A stretch of 64,000 bases of DNA from Trichoplusia ni (taxonomy: Eukaryota; Arthropoda; Insecta; Lepidoptera; Noctuidae): assembly GCF_003590095.1 (NCBI RefSeq), contig NC_039488.1:7130001-7194000 (forward strand), in the 5' to 3' direction. The notes under the pieces are model-generated. The model saw nothing but the letters and a program-made list of their open reading frames with translations. It was not told the DNA's origin and made no database searches. The position numbers and the translations under genes are program-made. Of the stretch, positions 20,766 to 31,789 are shown in pieces. The stretch's first letter is position 1. Every line of letters begins with the position of its first letter.

Positions 20766-23700
20766 ATGGAAGCAGTTGTATTTGATGGTAGTAACCTCAC
20801 GCTCAAATATGAGAAGAACTATCCCATGCCAAAGATAACAAACGATGATGACGTCATTGTAAAGGTCCATTATGCTGGCATATGTGGCACAGATCTGCAT
20901 ATTATTCAGGTAAATAATAGTGTAAAACTAGACCAAGGAATTTTAGTTTTGCTTTTCCGCGATAGATGGCGTTGTTAGATATCTGACGCTTGACGTTTTT
21001 CATCGTGATGTTTTCTAATTAAAAATAAATGAAATAAAATCGTAATGTCAGCCCATACCTAACTTAAACTTTGTCTTATTCTAGGGAGAATTCCCAGCTA
21101 TCAAGACTCACCCGATAGCTTTGGGCCACGAGTCTTCTGGAGTAATTCACGCTATCGGCAAGAATTCCATCTATAAAGTAGGACAGAAAGTTGCTATTGA
21201 CCCCAACAAGTAAGTGTAAAGAAATACTCTCAGTATATATAGAAACCCACAACAGGAAAACGAATTGCATAGACAGATTTTAAATACAGTGTCTTTGTGT
21301 GAAAGTAAAAAACTTGGTAGAAAGTCTAATGTTTAAGCTACTTCACAACAGATGGCAACATAACCTGTCTGATAGAATGCAGAAGTTGAGCTACTCGTCC
21401 ATAGATGTCGCTACTCACAAACTATCATCTACGTCTTTAGTACTTTATATGCACTCCACTAACTCTTGTTTTTCAAAATCTTACATAAATTATTAGAACA
21501 AGATCATGGAAGGGGTAGTTACTTTATTAAATTACTTTGAAAAAAAAATATTTAATTCTCACATTCCAATGATCACCAGGTCTTGCAACCTCTGTGACTT
21601 TTGCCACAACGGCAACTACCAGTACTGTCTGACAGCTGGTATCAACAGCACCATCGGGATCTGGAAGGACGGAGGCTGGGCGCAGTATGTTGTCGTGCCA
21701 CAGCAACAAATCTTCGTGCTGCCAGATGAAATCACTACGGAACAAGGTAAAAAAATAAAGGTGGACGCAATTTTCCCATGTTTTTAAACAAGCACTTTTC
21801 TTGTTTGTCGTTCCGGTTGGATTTTTGTAATTCAAGTTTGAGGCACTTCCCGATAAGCTAGCAGGCTGAAGTTTTCAGGGTAGCTTCAAACCCAATGACA
21901 TTTCAATTTACTACGATAAAAAGGGCTGGACCGATTTTGATAAAATATGCTGTGACTTGAATGTTTAAGAAAATTCATTTAAAGATTTATTTACTTAATA
22001 CAGGAGTCCGTTTAAATAAAAATATCAGATATGAATATTTTCTTATATGACCTGAAAGTGCCTGGAAAATAATTTTCTAAAGTTAAATACAGAATATAAC
22101 ACAGTTTTTTCTAACAGCTGGTCTCTGCGAGCCCTACTCCTGCGTCTCGCACGGCTTCAACCGCGCCGCCCCCCTCAAAGTGGGGCAGAAGATCCTCGTT
22201 GTGGGGGCCGGCATCATCGGGAACCTCTGGATCACCACGCTGCACCACCACGGACACAGGGAGGTCACCGTGTCCGAGATGAACACTGCCAGACTGGATA
22301 TTGTCAAGAGATTGGGTGAGAAGGATTTTTATATTAATAACTAGCTGACCCAGCAAACGTTGTTTTGCCGATTTTTTTTTTCTAGATGTATTTATTTTTT
22401 AATGCCACATTATAAAAAAATAAAAACAAAAAAATTCGTCCAAAAAATAAAATATATTATTTTAGTGTGGGCAACCCTTGTCACTTAGGGGTATGAAAAA
22501 TAGATGTTGTTCTATTCTCAGTCCTACCCAATATGTATACAAAATTTCATCATAATCGGTCGAACAGTTTCGGAGGAGTACGGTAACTAACATCGTGACA
22601 CTGGAATTTTATATATTAGATTTAAAGAGATAAGAGTTTGTGGGAAATTTTGACGTTGTAGGGGGTAACCTAATGATCTACTGAACCGATTTTAGAAATT
22701 TGTTTAACAGCAGAAAGTCACATTATTGTGAGTTATCAATTATTATGGGTTATTCTGAATCGAGGAGTCGTTTCTTACAGTAAAATTAAGAATCCTCAAT
22801 TAACAAACTCGATCATAATCCTCTTCTGTTAGAAATTGAAATTCAAACATTTTAACCTTATATTCATAAGGATTTCTGGCTACTAAAGTAATAAAAACGA
22901 AAGGTGGCACTCCAGGAGTGCTGGCAGAAGAGAAGACTTGAATATACGTTGTGCATTTTTGATATTTTGGAATGGTTAGGTAATAATTTTGATCTAACCA
23001 AGGGGTATCGTGTTGCCCAGGTAACTGGGTTAAGGAGGTCAGATAGGCAGTCGCTCCTTGTAAAACACTGGTACTTAGCTGAAACCGGTTGGACTGGTAG
23101 CCGACCCCAACATAGTTGGGAAAAGGCTAGGACGATGATGGTTACGGTCACGTATCCTAAAGCAATTTTACTATATTTTTCCTCATCGCAAAAAAGTGTA
23201 CAACACCTCTAAAAAGTTTTGACATCGAAAAGTAAATATGATCTAACTTTAATGTTTTTTTTTCAGATACTGGTTACAGACTAATCACACCAGACGTATT
23301 AGCGAAGGAAAATAACACATACGATGTCATCATTGATTGCACAGGTAATTAACTAATTAATTAACTTATATCTGAGATCCTCACGACAAGAAAGAGAAAA
23401 GGCTCTCACAGCTATGGGCACCGGAGATTAAGGGTTTGATTCCCACCCAGGACAAATGTTTGTGTGACGATTATTTGGTCTGTCTGACAATTACACAGGC
23501 TGTCTAGACAAGGATGGTATTTTTTTTGCCCCTTTCTTGAATGCGCTTGATAGTATTTCATAGTAACGATTTTCTAAGTATGTTAGGGTCGGCTGTTACT
23601 AACTAACTGGTTGTCACACTGACATACTGTCGTAACTATTAAAAATGTACGAATGACAGTCGGGAAACACAATTTATCGTGGCTTCCCAAAAAGTAGGAA

Positions 23701-26700
23701 GTCATTATGACGTAGATGGTCACTCATCTCTTGACCAACCGCTCCTAGCTTTAATTAACTTGAGATTCCCAAGATAGTATTTCACTATACACGGATACCC
23801 GACTGGTATAGAACATCTCGCCAAAATCCAATATCCAGGGTTCGATCCCTGCGAGAATTTGTGTTATCTACAAACACTTATTCTGAGTTTGGGTGTCTTG
23901 TGCATGTGACTTGAATGATTGTGAAACTCGTTAGACAAGGATTATCATCCTTAGACCGGGAGTAGATTTTTTTACAAAAGGATTTTCTTGGCACAGGGGT
24001 CGGCAAAGTCATGGAGATTAGTTTCAACTACTTGCGGGAGGGAGGCAAGTACGTTCTGTTCGGATGCTGCCCCCCTAACCACACCACTACGTAAGTACAT
24101 AATAATATGTCCAAAGTCAAAATCAGAAGTTGTTATTTCAAGCAGGCCATTTTCTTGGCACTTTTAAAGCGTGACTGTAGTGGCGCTAGGTGCACGGTTC
24201 CAAAATGTCATTCTTATGGAGAAGAACCGGCAAAAAACTCCATAAATTACTTTTTTTTTTAATAAATACATTCATATAGGTCACTAGCTTTCCGCCCTCG
24301 GCTTCGCCCGCGTCGAGGTCGGTTATATCGCGTTTCCAAGAGAACTCTTCAATAGTCCGGGATAAAAACTATCCTATGTTCTTTCTCAAGGTCAGCTCTA
24401 TATCTGTACCAAATTTCATTAAAATCAGTTCAGTGGTGTAGACGTGAAAGCGTAACAGACAGGCAGACAGACAGACCGACAGACAGAGTTACTTTCGCAT
24501 TTATAATATTAGCAGGGAAGTAGGGATTTTCATTACTATTTATGTATGTAAGAACGGAGTTATACCATAATGGTAAAAAATCCAATCATGAAGGAGGTTT
24601 GCCAGTTATTAAATAGCCCTTTTTTAATATGTATGTACAATTGATTGCTAAATTACGTTCTAAAACACTTATTTATTTCTCTACTAGCTGTGCCCGCGAC
24701 TTCGTTCGCGTGGAATAGTGACTATGAGCAGCGTTTTTTTTTTAATATGTACTTATTTTTATTTTGGATCGGTCATTTTGGGTAGCTAAAAAACCTACTT
24801 TACTGTAATGCTTCTCTATATACAATATTAGACGTATAGCCATCGGGGGTGAAAGCATACAGGCTACTGGAATTGCTAACACGGGAGAGAGCCACATACA
24901 ATTGACCGTGCGAAAAACAGCTGATACTTAGATCTACACCCACAACTTTTAGAGTCTGACCTTGAGCTTTATTAATTGTCATGGCGAAACATAGGCTCAC
25001 TGGAAACTGAATTCGTTTAAAACTAAACGGAAAATTGTTTGGAATGAGAGGAATCCGAGGAATAAAAACACTATCACCTTTTCCGCACCCTGTTAAAATC
25101 TCTGCTTCTATCAGATTTCGTTGTAAATTTGTTACTTTTAATCTAGTACCGTTGCAAAGTTTTGGTGGGCTTAAATTTCTAAGGAGCATAATGGGTACGC
25201 CGATTTTTAATTTTATTTTGTGAGCTGGTAGTCCAGGAGCACTAAGGGATTCTAAAAATTCTACTGGGTAGCTGGTAGATTCTCCTTCTTCCATAACTCT
25301 GTTAATAGAGATATACTCCACATTATCCCCCGAAACTAAGCTCAAAATTTCAGCGTTTATTGTTGCTGCTTGGTCGTTTCGTGGAGTCAAAATTGCTCTT
25401 TCGCAAAGCCAGTAATTTTCGCAGGTTAGTATTTGCGTTGGGTTTCCATACACCTTTGAAATGAGGTCTCGTATTGATGAAACTTTGCTGCATAAGTTTT
25501 CATTGAGAACAACTTTTCCTTGTTCTTGCGGATACACACCGTTACCGATCTCCAGTAATAACTCGGAAAACTCTTGAGCATTTTGATTGCCTCCGATTTG
25601 CGCTCGCATATTTAAAGTCAAATGCAAAGGGATAATGTAATGCCACAGATGAGAACTCTTTAGACAGGCTCTAACTTCATCAGCCCTTGTTCCGCGTGGT
25701 ATTACAGGGAGAGTCTGACGAAAATCGCCACAAAAAAGTACAGTAATGCCACCCATAGGTTGGTTATTTTGTTTGATATCACGCAACGTTCTGTCTACTG
25801 CTTCAACTGCTTTTCTGTTTGCCATTGTGCACTCATCCCATATAATAAGGCTGCAATCACGAAGAACCTTAGCTTTATCGCTGTTTCTTGAAATATTACA
25901 AACAGGGTTTTCTGTGCGGTCTAAGTCGATTGGAATTTTGAACAGAAATTTGGCAAACAGTTAGTTTAGGCTTGGAAATAACAACACTTATGTTACTTTT
26001 TACCGCGGGATAACATCTCAGACCCACGGGAAACTGGAAGGAATCTGTTCGACATGATTCTTAAAATTCAACAGCTTATAAACTACCTTCAGCCGTAAAA
26101 GAAAAATGTTTGTTAATTCCCATGGGAGTACTATGATTTCCCTCGGTAAATTATTCTTATAGTTTATGATATCAGCCTAAACTAACTTAAGTAGAAAGAA
26201 TTTAGATGAGCCCTTTTATTTTTTTTCCCATGGTAATCCAGTCGATTACAAGGTAATAAGTAGCTATAACATATTCTATTAATGATTGTAATTTACCTAT
26301 CTAGTAACAATGATCGACGTCGTTCGTTGACCGAAACAGGCGTTAAAAAACAATAAACTACCGATTCCCATGGGAAAAGGATGTTTTCCCGCGGTAAAAA
26401 GTAGTCTTTATGTTGCGCCAGGCTCTTAAATATGTCGGTACAAAATTTCAACCAAATCCGTCAAATAGTTGCGGAGATTATGGTGCCTATGTATGTATAA
26501 GCATAGAATAGTGTTCGACGTGATTCTTTAATTTCACATAACTTTTTTATTTATGAACCGATTGACATGAAACAAACACTAAAACATAACTGAAGCATAC
26601 CACAATGTATTCGTGAAAACGGAATCCAACTCGGATCAGCCGTTTCTGAGTTTAGCGTGAACAGACAAACAGACAAACAGACAAACAGACAAACAGACAA

Positions 26701-28077
26701 AAAAAAAGTTAATTACATTTTTGGGTTCGACATCGACATAACAATAACCCCTGCTATATTTTTTTATTTTTTTTTCAATGTACAGAAATCACTTTTCTAC
26801 AATTTTATTATATGTATAGATTTCCCTTCGAAGGGACAAGACAAGCATAATACTCTTACTCTGTTCGTTTTACGAGTAACCTTTAGACGGGTAGCAATCG
26901 AATCAAACCAACAACGTGTTGTTTCACTTTATTTCTGTTAATTTTATGATATGTCAAAAGGTTTCTTGTAAAACGGACAGATTGTAAAGGCAAATCTTAC
27001 AGTTTTAATATTTACTTCTTTTTTGTTACAGTGTGAACCCTTATCAGATTTACAACAAGGAGTTGACTATCATTGGTGTTAAAATCAACCCCTTCAGTTT
27101 TCCAAGTGCCATTGGCTGGCTCAAAGCAATGGGAAGCAGGTGAATTCTCTCTCTTATAAATTAACTAGCTGTTGCCTGCGGCTTCGTCCCCGTGGGTAGT
27201 AGATATAAGTTAAGATTTATACCTGCCCTGTTTTTTTCACATTTTCCATTGTATCTTCACTCCTATTGGTCGCAGCGTGATGGTTCATAGCCTAAAGCCT
27301 TCCTCGATGAATGGTCTATTCAACCCAATTTTTTTTTTCAATTTGGACCAGTAGTTCCTGAGATTAGCGCGTTCAAACAAACAAACAAACTCTTCAGCTT
27401 TATATATGAGTATAGATCTGATATTAGTTTAATATTCCCATCATTTACCATCTCCTAAAGATATAGAATAGAATAGAATATTCTTTATTTTACACCATGG
27501 TATTGCAGCAGTGATACATCATAATACATACAATGTTAGGGTACATGATATACTTGTATTTTAAATTCCTACAAACTGGTTAGTGACCCTGACTGCCATA
27601 CCAGAGGTTGTGGGTTCGATCCCACCCAGAACAAATGTTTGACAATTTTATTGGTCTCATAAAAATCAATTAACTTTAGCCAAGAAAATCGTATTTAAAG
27701 ACCGATTTTTTGCTTGATTTTTTTTAATATTCTGTGGCAAGAGTCAATTTCAATTGATTTCTAGGAGCTTCTCAAATCGTCTGTATTTTTCTATATATGT
27801 TCCCTCAGAACTAAATGATTCAATTTTATTGATTATTTTTTCATTCAACGTGAAATAGCTATCATTAGTTTCATAACAATATCATCTAGTTTGGCTCAGC
27901 AGTTTCTTATATGTTATCAAGATAAGATTTAATATCGAATCTTTCCAAATTTCTAGGTACGTGGATTATTATAAACTTGGAGTGAAGACTTACAGTCTCT
28001 CTCAATATTCTGAAGCCCTTGAAGACTTGAAGAAGGGAAGCGTCGCCAAAGCTGTCTTCAAGGTCATTGATGAATAA
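20766..28077 (+). CDS. Zinc-dependent medium-chain dehydrogenase, polyol-dehydrogenase-like
   Basis: The eight exons are 20766-20909, 21085-21209, 21580-21746, 22118-22315, 23267-23344, 23997-24090, 27032-27139 and 27957-28077. All have GT-AG borders and matching phases, giving 344 residues. The GroES-like domain carries catalytic zinc ligands C40 (GICGTDLH) and H63/E64 (ALGHES), with a further conserved E150 in LCEP. The structural zinc cysteines are C92, C95, C98 and C106. The Rossmann motif GAGIIG is at 175-180, with E199 at the end of the second strand, which favours NAD over NADP. It should oxidise a sugar alcohol or secondary alcohol in the cytosol; the substrate cannot be read from sequence. 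Insect relatives are often labelled sorbitol-, arabinitol- or altritol-dehydrogenase-like. The start was chosen at the Met 10 bp after a splice acceptor; an in-frame ATG at 20745 lies before that acceptor. Intron 6 carries a Helitron helicase remnant. Confidence 0.9.
21798..21975. mobile_element. Decayed copy of the CCCACG MITE
   Basis: It keeps CTTGTTTGTCGTTCCGG, GAGGCACTTCCCGATAAGC and GGTAGCTTCAAACCC. The terminal repeats are no longer clear. Confidence 0.55.
22341..22620 (-). mobile_element. Helitron-like family 3, full length
   Basis: On the minus strand it runs from TCTAATATATAAAATTCCAG to GCAAAACAACGTTTGC (a hairpin with 5-bp stem), GGGTCAGCTAG, then T. It lies 25 bp after exon 4 of the dehydrogenase. 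Confidence 0.8.
22995..23142 (+). repeat. 5S-derived SINE, 3' half
   Basis: The family 3' block from CCAAGGGGTATCGTGTTGCC to GGGAAAAGGCTAGGACGATG, in intron 4 of the dehydrogenase. Confidence 0.75.
23405..23490 (+). repeat. SINE family B fragment
   Basis: GGGTTTGATTCCCACCCAGG followed by ACAAATGTTTGTGTGACG. Only the B-box area is left. Confidence 0.5.
23590..23760 (-). repeat. 5S-derived SINE, decayed head
   Basis: The forward strand shows GGTTGTCACACTGACATAC, GTCGGGAAACACAATTTATC and GACGTAGATGGTCACTC in the order seen in full minus-strand copies. Confidence 0.5.
23793..23972 (+). repeat. SINE family A, diverged
   Basis: A head-like ACGGATACCCGACTGG, B box GGTTCGATCCC and body GTGTCTTGTGCATGTGAC. 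It ends 24 bp before dehydrogenase exon 6. Confidence 0.65.
24284..24518 (-). mobile_element. Helitron-like family 2
   Basis: The minus strand begins TCCCTGCTAATATTATAAAT, holds GTCTGTCTGTC-type repeats, and ends with a GC-rich hairpin (GACGCGGGCGAAGCCG) and AAAGCTAG. A close relative lies at 56395-56613. Confidence 0.7.
24684..25961 (-). mobile_element. 5'-truncated autonomous Helitron
   Basis: The 3' end is intact on the minus strand: hairpin GCGAACGAAGTCGCGGG, then CACAGCTAG, then T at 24683. About 110 bp upstream of it is the stop of a PIF1-type helicase frame. The 5' side is lost near 25961, where inverted-repeat DNA begins. The Rep (HUH nuclease) part and the 5' TC end are absent, so it cannot move by itself. 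It sits in intron 6 of the dehydrogenase. Confidence 0.75.
24800..25961 (-). pseudogene. PIF1-like helicase of a Helitron, N-terminally truncated
   Basis: An uninterrupted frame of about 386 codons. It opens with LFKIPIDL and TENPVCNISR, then Walker B (IIWDECTMANRKAVEAVDRTL), motif III (GGDFRQTLPVIPRG), and the C-terminal helicase signatures TINKAQGQTL and GQLYVALSRV. The Walker A P-loop and everything before it are missing. An in-frame stop lies just upstream of 25961. This order is that of the helicase domain of Helitron RepHel proteins, which unwinds DNA during rolling-circle transposition, and not of a host PIF1 gene. The Met at 25825 falls inside the conserved core, so it is not a natural start. 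The lack of internal stops suggests fairly recent truncation. Confidence 0.85.
25959..26413. repeat. Inverted-repeat-rich island
   Basis: Two nested or overlapping inverted pairs are visible. AGTTAGTTTAGGCT (25959-25972) pairs with AGCCTAAACTAACT (26174-26187). TACTTTTTACCGCGGGA near 25994 pairs with TTCCCGCGGTAAAAAGTA near 26390. TTCCCATGGGA occurs twice more (near 26118 and 26366). It abuts the broken end of the Helitron helicase. Confidence 0.6.
26661..26703 (+). repeat. Tandem repeat (ACAGACAA)5
   Basis: Five perfect 8-bp units followed by a run of A. It is probably grown from a Helitron family 2 ACAGACA stretch. Confidence 0.9.
27165..27416 (-). mobile_element. Helitron-like family 1, full length
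   Basis: The minus strand runs TCTATACTCATATATAAAGC to the GGGACGAAGCCGCAGG hairpin and CAACAGCTAG, then T. It lies 25 bp after exon 7 of the dehydrogenase. Confidence 0.8.
27575..27648 (+). repeat. SINE family B, head fragment
   Basis: GGTTAGTGACCCTGACTGCC, then GGGTTCGATCCCACCCAG. The body is lost. Confidence 0.6.
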
Positions 28078-28444
28078 TTTAAAAAGGCCTATCTTTAAAC
28101 CAAAATTTAGCTAAAGACGTTTTTGATGTAAAATTTCTTTAGCCGTGACTAGAAGGTAACTGGACATCAATGCAACGGAAGTCCGTTACGGCAATATTTT
28201 GTAAAGTTTCTGTATCATACGTTTTTAAAATATTTTTGATTTTGTCAATAGATAGTTTACCCACTCTTTTTTTTATTTTCTATCGCGGCTTTACACCTTG
28301 AAATGACAGAGTCAGCGTGATACTTAAAGTAGCAATACTTCAAGAATGTCTTGACAGTTCATTTTGGTTTTATGTTCTCTGTTCTAAAGATTTTAAATTA
28401 TAATGTGATTAGTTTTTAAGCTTATTTTCTTTGTGTTCAAATTA

Positions 28445-28450
28445 AATAAA
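28445..28450 (+). terminator. Polyadenylation signal of the dehydrogenase gene
   Basis: AATAAA about 370 bp downstream of the stop codon, in AT-rich DNA with no closer equally good hexamer. Cleavage is expected 10-30 bp further on. Confidence 0.5.
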
Positions 28451-28582
28451 TCAATATACATATTAAATCAATATATTACTATTTTGTTTTATTTTAACCT
28501 CCTAACGTTATAAGGTGTACTTATACACCTTATTTTGAAGAAAGACGATTCAAAGCATGTGTTTTCTTTACGAACAAGATTA

Positions 28583-28886
28583 GCTGTTGCCCGCGACTTC
28601 GTCCGCGTGTTTAGAAGATATAAGTTATAATTTATACCTGCCTTCTATCTATACATCTGCCTTCTATCTATCTTGTAGGATTCAGACAGCGTTTGCAATG
28701 TAAGCGCAAAAAATGTGTTTTTTTACGACCTCACATTAGAAACCTCAAAAATTGTAGCCTATGTGTTATTCTGATGTATTGTGGTAAAGTTTCATTCAAA
28801 TCCATTCAGTAGTTTTTACGTGAAAGAGTAACAAACATCCATACATCCATACTTACAAACTTTCGCCTTTATAATAGTAGTAGGAT
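28583..28886 (-). mobile_element. Mixed Helitron-like remnant
   Basis: The forward strand starts like the 3' end of family 1 (GTTGCCCGCGACTTCGTCC) and ends like the 5' end of family 2 (CTTTCGCCTTTATAATAG, then TAGGA). Either one copy is inserted in another or a composite formed by end capture. Confidence 0.5.
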
Positions 28887-29224
28887 AAAACGCGACTAGA
28901 GCCATCACCATTTTGAAAGTGCCTGGAAAACGGCCTACTTGAAATAAAAACTTTTGATTTTGATTTTTTGGAATGAAATCGGTTCCGTTAAAAAGACTGA
29001 AGAAAAATGCCCCCTCTTAAAATTCATGACTTGACTAGATTTGAGACTAGACTAGAGAACATTTCATCTGTAAAAATAAACTGTATAGCTTTCACCGTTC
29101 TTGAGATACAGTCAGGTGTTAAACGGGCAGAAACCCGTCAGTCACCGGTGCCTCAGTAACAGGGTTACAGTTTTAGCCTTTTGATTCGGAACCATAATCA
29201 CTACTGTTCCATAATATTGTTTCT

Positions 29225-29290
29225 CCTCGATGGGAATCGAACCCAGGACCTCCCGTGAGCAGTCAGAGTCACTCAGTGGATCACCTGGCC
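29225..29290 (-). repeat. SINE family B, head fragment
   Basis: On the minus strand, GTGACTCTGACTGCTC and B box GGTTCGATTCCC are preserved. The rest is gone. Confidence 0.5.
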
Positions 29291-29401
29291 AGTTAATGTA
29301 ATAAAACAAAACAATTGCTCATGTGGACTATAGCAACCCAAAAACGAATGTCATAACTTTATTAATGATGTGTAGCAAACATTATCTACAATATAAATAT
29401 A

Positions 29402-29677
29402 CTAGCTGTTGCCCGCGACTTCGTCCGCGTGGTTAGAAGATATAAGTTAGGAATTTTTGAACGAAATCCCTCGAAGATTAATATTTTTCCCCGTTTTTGC
29501 CACATTTCCCATCGTATCTTCGCTCCTATTAGTTGCAGCGTGATGTTATATAGCCTAAAACCTTCCTCGATGAATGGTCTATTCAACACAAAAATATTTT
29601 TCAATTTGGACCAGTAGTTCCTGAGATTAGCGCGTTCAAACAAACAAACTCTTCAGCTTTATATATTAGTATATAGA
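29402..29677 (-). mobile_element. Helitron-like family 1, full length
   Basis: The minus strand runs from TCTATATACTAATATATAAA to the GCGGACGAAGTCGCGGG hairpin and CAACAGCTAG, then T. It is the best preserved minus-strand copy. Any frames in it are by-products. Confidence 0.85.
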
Positions 29678-29679
29678 TA

Positions 29680-30040
29680 TCTAGTTTAGATATTATTTGT
29701 ATCTTTTTAGCCTATCTTACTAAAGTCTCTGTATCTTGAGTCCTATACGCAATTGTGTAATTATCTTAAAGAAATGAAAGAGTTAAACAAATCATGACCA
29801 CAAGCAAAGCCACAGCATATACAAGTATTTCCTCTGACAGTCCATGTAACAATGATTAATAGATCTATCTGTTTTAACGGTGAATTTTACGAAAATATGT
29901 CTAACATCGTACCATGACGTTTTCAATGGAGAGATTATTTCAGTCGTGGGACAGAGAGATACATAGCGTAGCGAGCCATCTCTTTTCCACACTGCCATTC
30001 TTTATTGAATAGCTTAAACTCAAAATCCATTTATTAAAAA
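29680..30040. other. Non-coding, nothing recognised
   Basis: No exon or repeat that I can name lies between the two Helitron copies. Confidence 0.4.
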
Positions 30041-30297
30041 CTAGTTGTTGCCCGCGACTTCGTCCACGTGGTTAGAAGATCTTGAAACCCTCAAAGATGA
30101 ATATTTTTTCCCGTTTTTCCACATTTTCCATTGTATCTTCGGTCGTATTAGTCGCAGCGTGAATTTATATAGCCTATAGCCTTCCTTGATAGATGGTCTA
30201 TACAATACAAAAAGATTTTTTCAATTCGAACCAGTAATTCCTGAGATTAGCTCGTTCCAACAAACAAACACACTCTTCAGCATTATAATATTGGTAC
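30041..30297 (-). mobile_element. Helitron-like family 1, diverged
   Basis: The CTAG end, the hairpin GGACGAAGTCGCGGG and the family body are kept. The 5' end (near 30297) is decayed. Confidence 0.7.
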
Positions 30298-30329
30298 AAT
30301 GTTCAATGTTGGTGAATGTTAAAGTTACA

Positions 30330-30425
30330 CAGACAGCTCCCCGTATCGCCCACCCTTCACCGCTTCCTAAGTGCGCTAGCTGTGAAGAAGACACGGCGCA
30401 GCAAACTCCACAACATACCACGCTG
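30330..30425 (-). repeat. Dispersed repeat F
   Basis: CGCCCACCCTTCACCGCTTC, then CTAAGTGCGCTAGCTG is the inverse of blocks at 45995-46160 and 48930-49040. Type unknown. Confidence 0.55.
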
Positions 30426-30540
30426 TCGCTTTTTTACAGCCGTTCATAGTACAACTTATATTGGTAACAATATACAATTTGATTAATGATAATATAATAT
30501 ATTGTAACGGATACTGATTCATAATGTCGTTATTATTATA

Positions 30541-30738
30541 CTAGTTGTTGCCCGCGATCCCGCTCGCTAGAAATTCGAAATGATCTCACGGGTACATAAA
30601 ATCGGGGAACTATTTTATATGTTAATCCTGGTTATGAACTATCTGTGTAATGAGTTTCGTCTAAATCAGTGGTTTTTGAGTGAAAGAGGGACAGACATCC
30701 ATACACACAAACTTTGCAGTTAATATTATTAGTAGGAC
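30541..30738 (-). mobile_element. Helitron-like family 2
   Basis: The minus strand begins TCCTACTAATAATATTAACT and ends GCGGGCAACAACTAG, then T. The body carries the family's CAAAAACCACTGATTTAGAC block. Confidence 0.6.
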
Positions 30739-30792
30739 GGTATTATAATATATTATAACGGATACTGAATCATAATAATGTGTTTATTAATA

Positions 30793-31060
30793 GACTAGGT
30801 GTTACGCGCGACTTTGTCCACGATGTTTTGAATATTTAACCAGGACTTTTTATAAAAATCGGATCTATAGTTTGTAACATACATATTTATTTACTACTCT
30901 GCTCCTATTAATCATAGCGTGATGGTTTATATCCTGTAACCTTTCTCAATAAATGGGCTATCTAACACTGATAGATTTTTCCCCTTCGGACCATTACTTC
31001 CTGAGATTAACCAGTTCAAACAAACTAGAAAAAAAAGACTAACGATTCGACTTTATAAAA
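30793..31060 (-). mobile_element. Helitron-like family 1, strongly diverged
   Basis: It retains GTTACGCGCGACTTTGTCC at the 3' side, GCTCCTATTAATCATAGCG, and CCTGAGATTAACCAGTTC near the 5' side. Confidence 0.5.
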
Positions 31061-31611
31061 TTGATTATACAATTATTCTACTAATACTAATTTATAAAGA
31101 TTATACAAATATTCTACGGAACTCTGAAAAGAGACTTAAGGGTTTCCTTTTGTGCTTAGTGTATAAAATACGTATTATCAAGAAACTCTAAAAAATATAA
31201 AGTAACAATTAAAATACAGCCGTTTAGATACTACTCCTGTTTTAAGTCGCTCAATGGTCAAATAAATTACAATTATAATTATAACGAAATTATAAAAGCG
31301 AAAATCATGAGTCACACAATCAAAATATGTTAAGCAATGCCAGAGATGAATAAACAAGAAAAACTTTCACCGAATTCATCGATTATAATGCATTGTTCGG
31401 AATCGAACCGACGACCGTACGAATGCAGGTTACTGTGCCACTTCAGACAATGGTCTTTCAAGCATTGTGTTCGTCGCGTAGGAGGGACCATCATTAGGGT
31501 TTTAAATGTCTCAAATATATATACATACAAACATACATAGAAAAATAAGTGTTTGAGAATAAGTGTCTCTGATTTTTTTCGCCTTCTTTTATACGGCTTC
31601 CGTTTTTTTTT

Positions 31612-31778
31612 GGTTTTCACAAACATACAAATCACATACACGAAATATACACCCAGACTCAGAACAAGCATTCGTGGATCACACAAATGCTTGTCCTACG
31701 CGGGGATCGAACCCGCGACACGACGCGCTCAGTGGGTTTGGTTTGGTTACCTCAACCACTCGGCTATCCGTGCAGTCA
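31612..31778 (-). repeat. SINE family A, well preserved
   Basis: On the minus strand: ACGGATAGCCGAGTGGTTG, B box GGTTCGATCCCC, then GATCCACGAATGCTTG and GTTTGTGAAAAC. Overlapping open frames here are artefacts. Confidence 0.8.
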
Positions 31779-31789
31779 TTATTGAAATG

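Noticed and set aside
24800..25825. 341-codon helicase frame as a host DNA helicase gene
   Set aside because: The Met is inside the conserved core, the P-loop is missing, there are no introns, and a Helitron 3' hairpin with CTAG follows. It is a transposon remnant.
26661..26703. CRISPR-like array
   Set aside because: An 8-bp perfect tandem repeat without spacers in a eukaryotic intron is a microsatellite.
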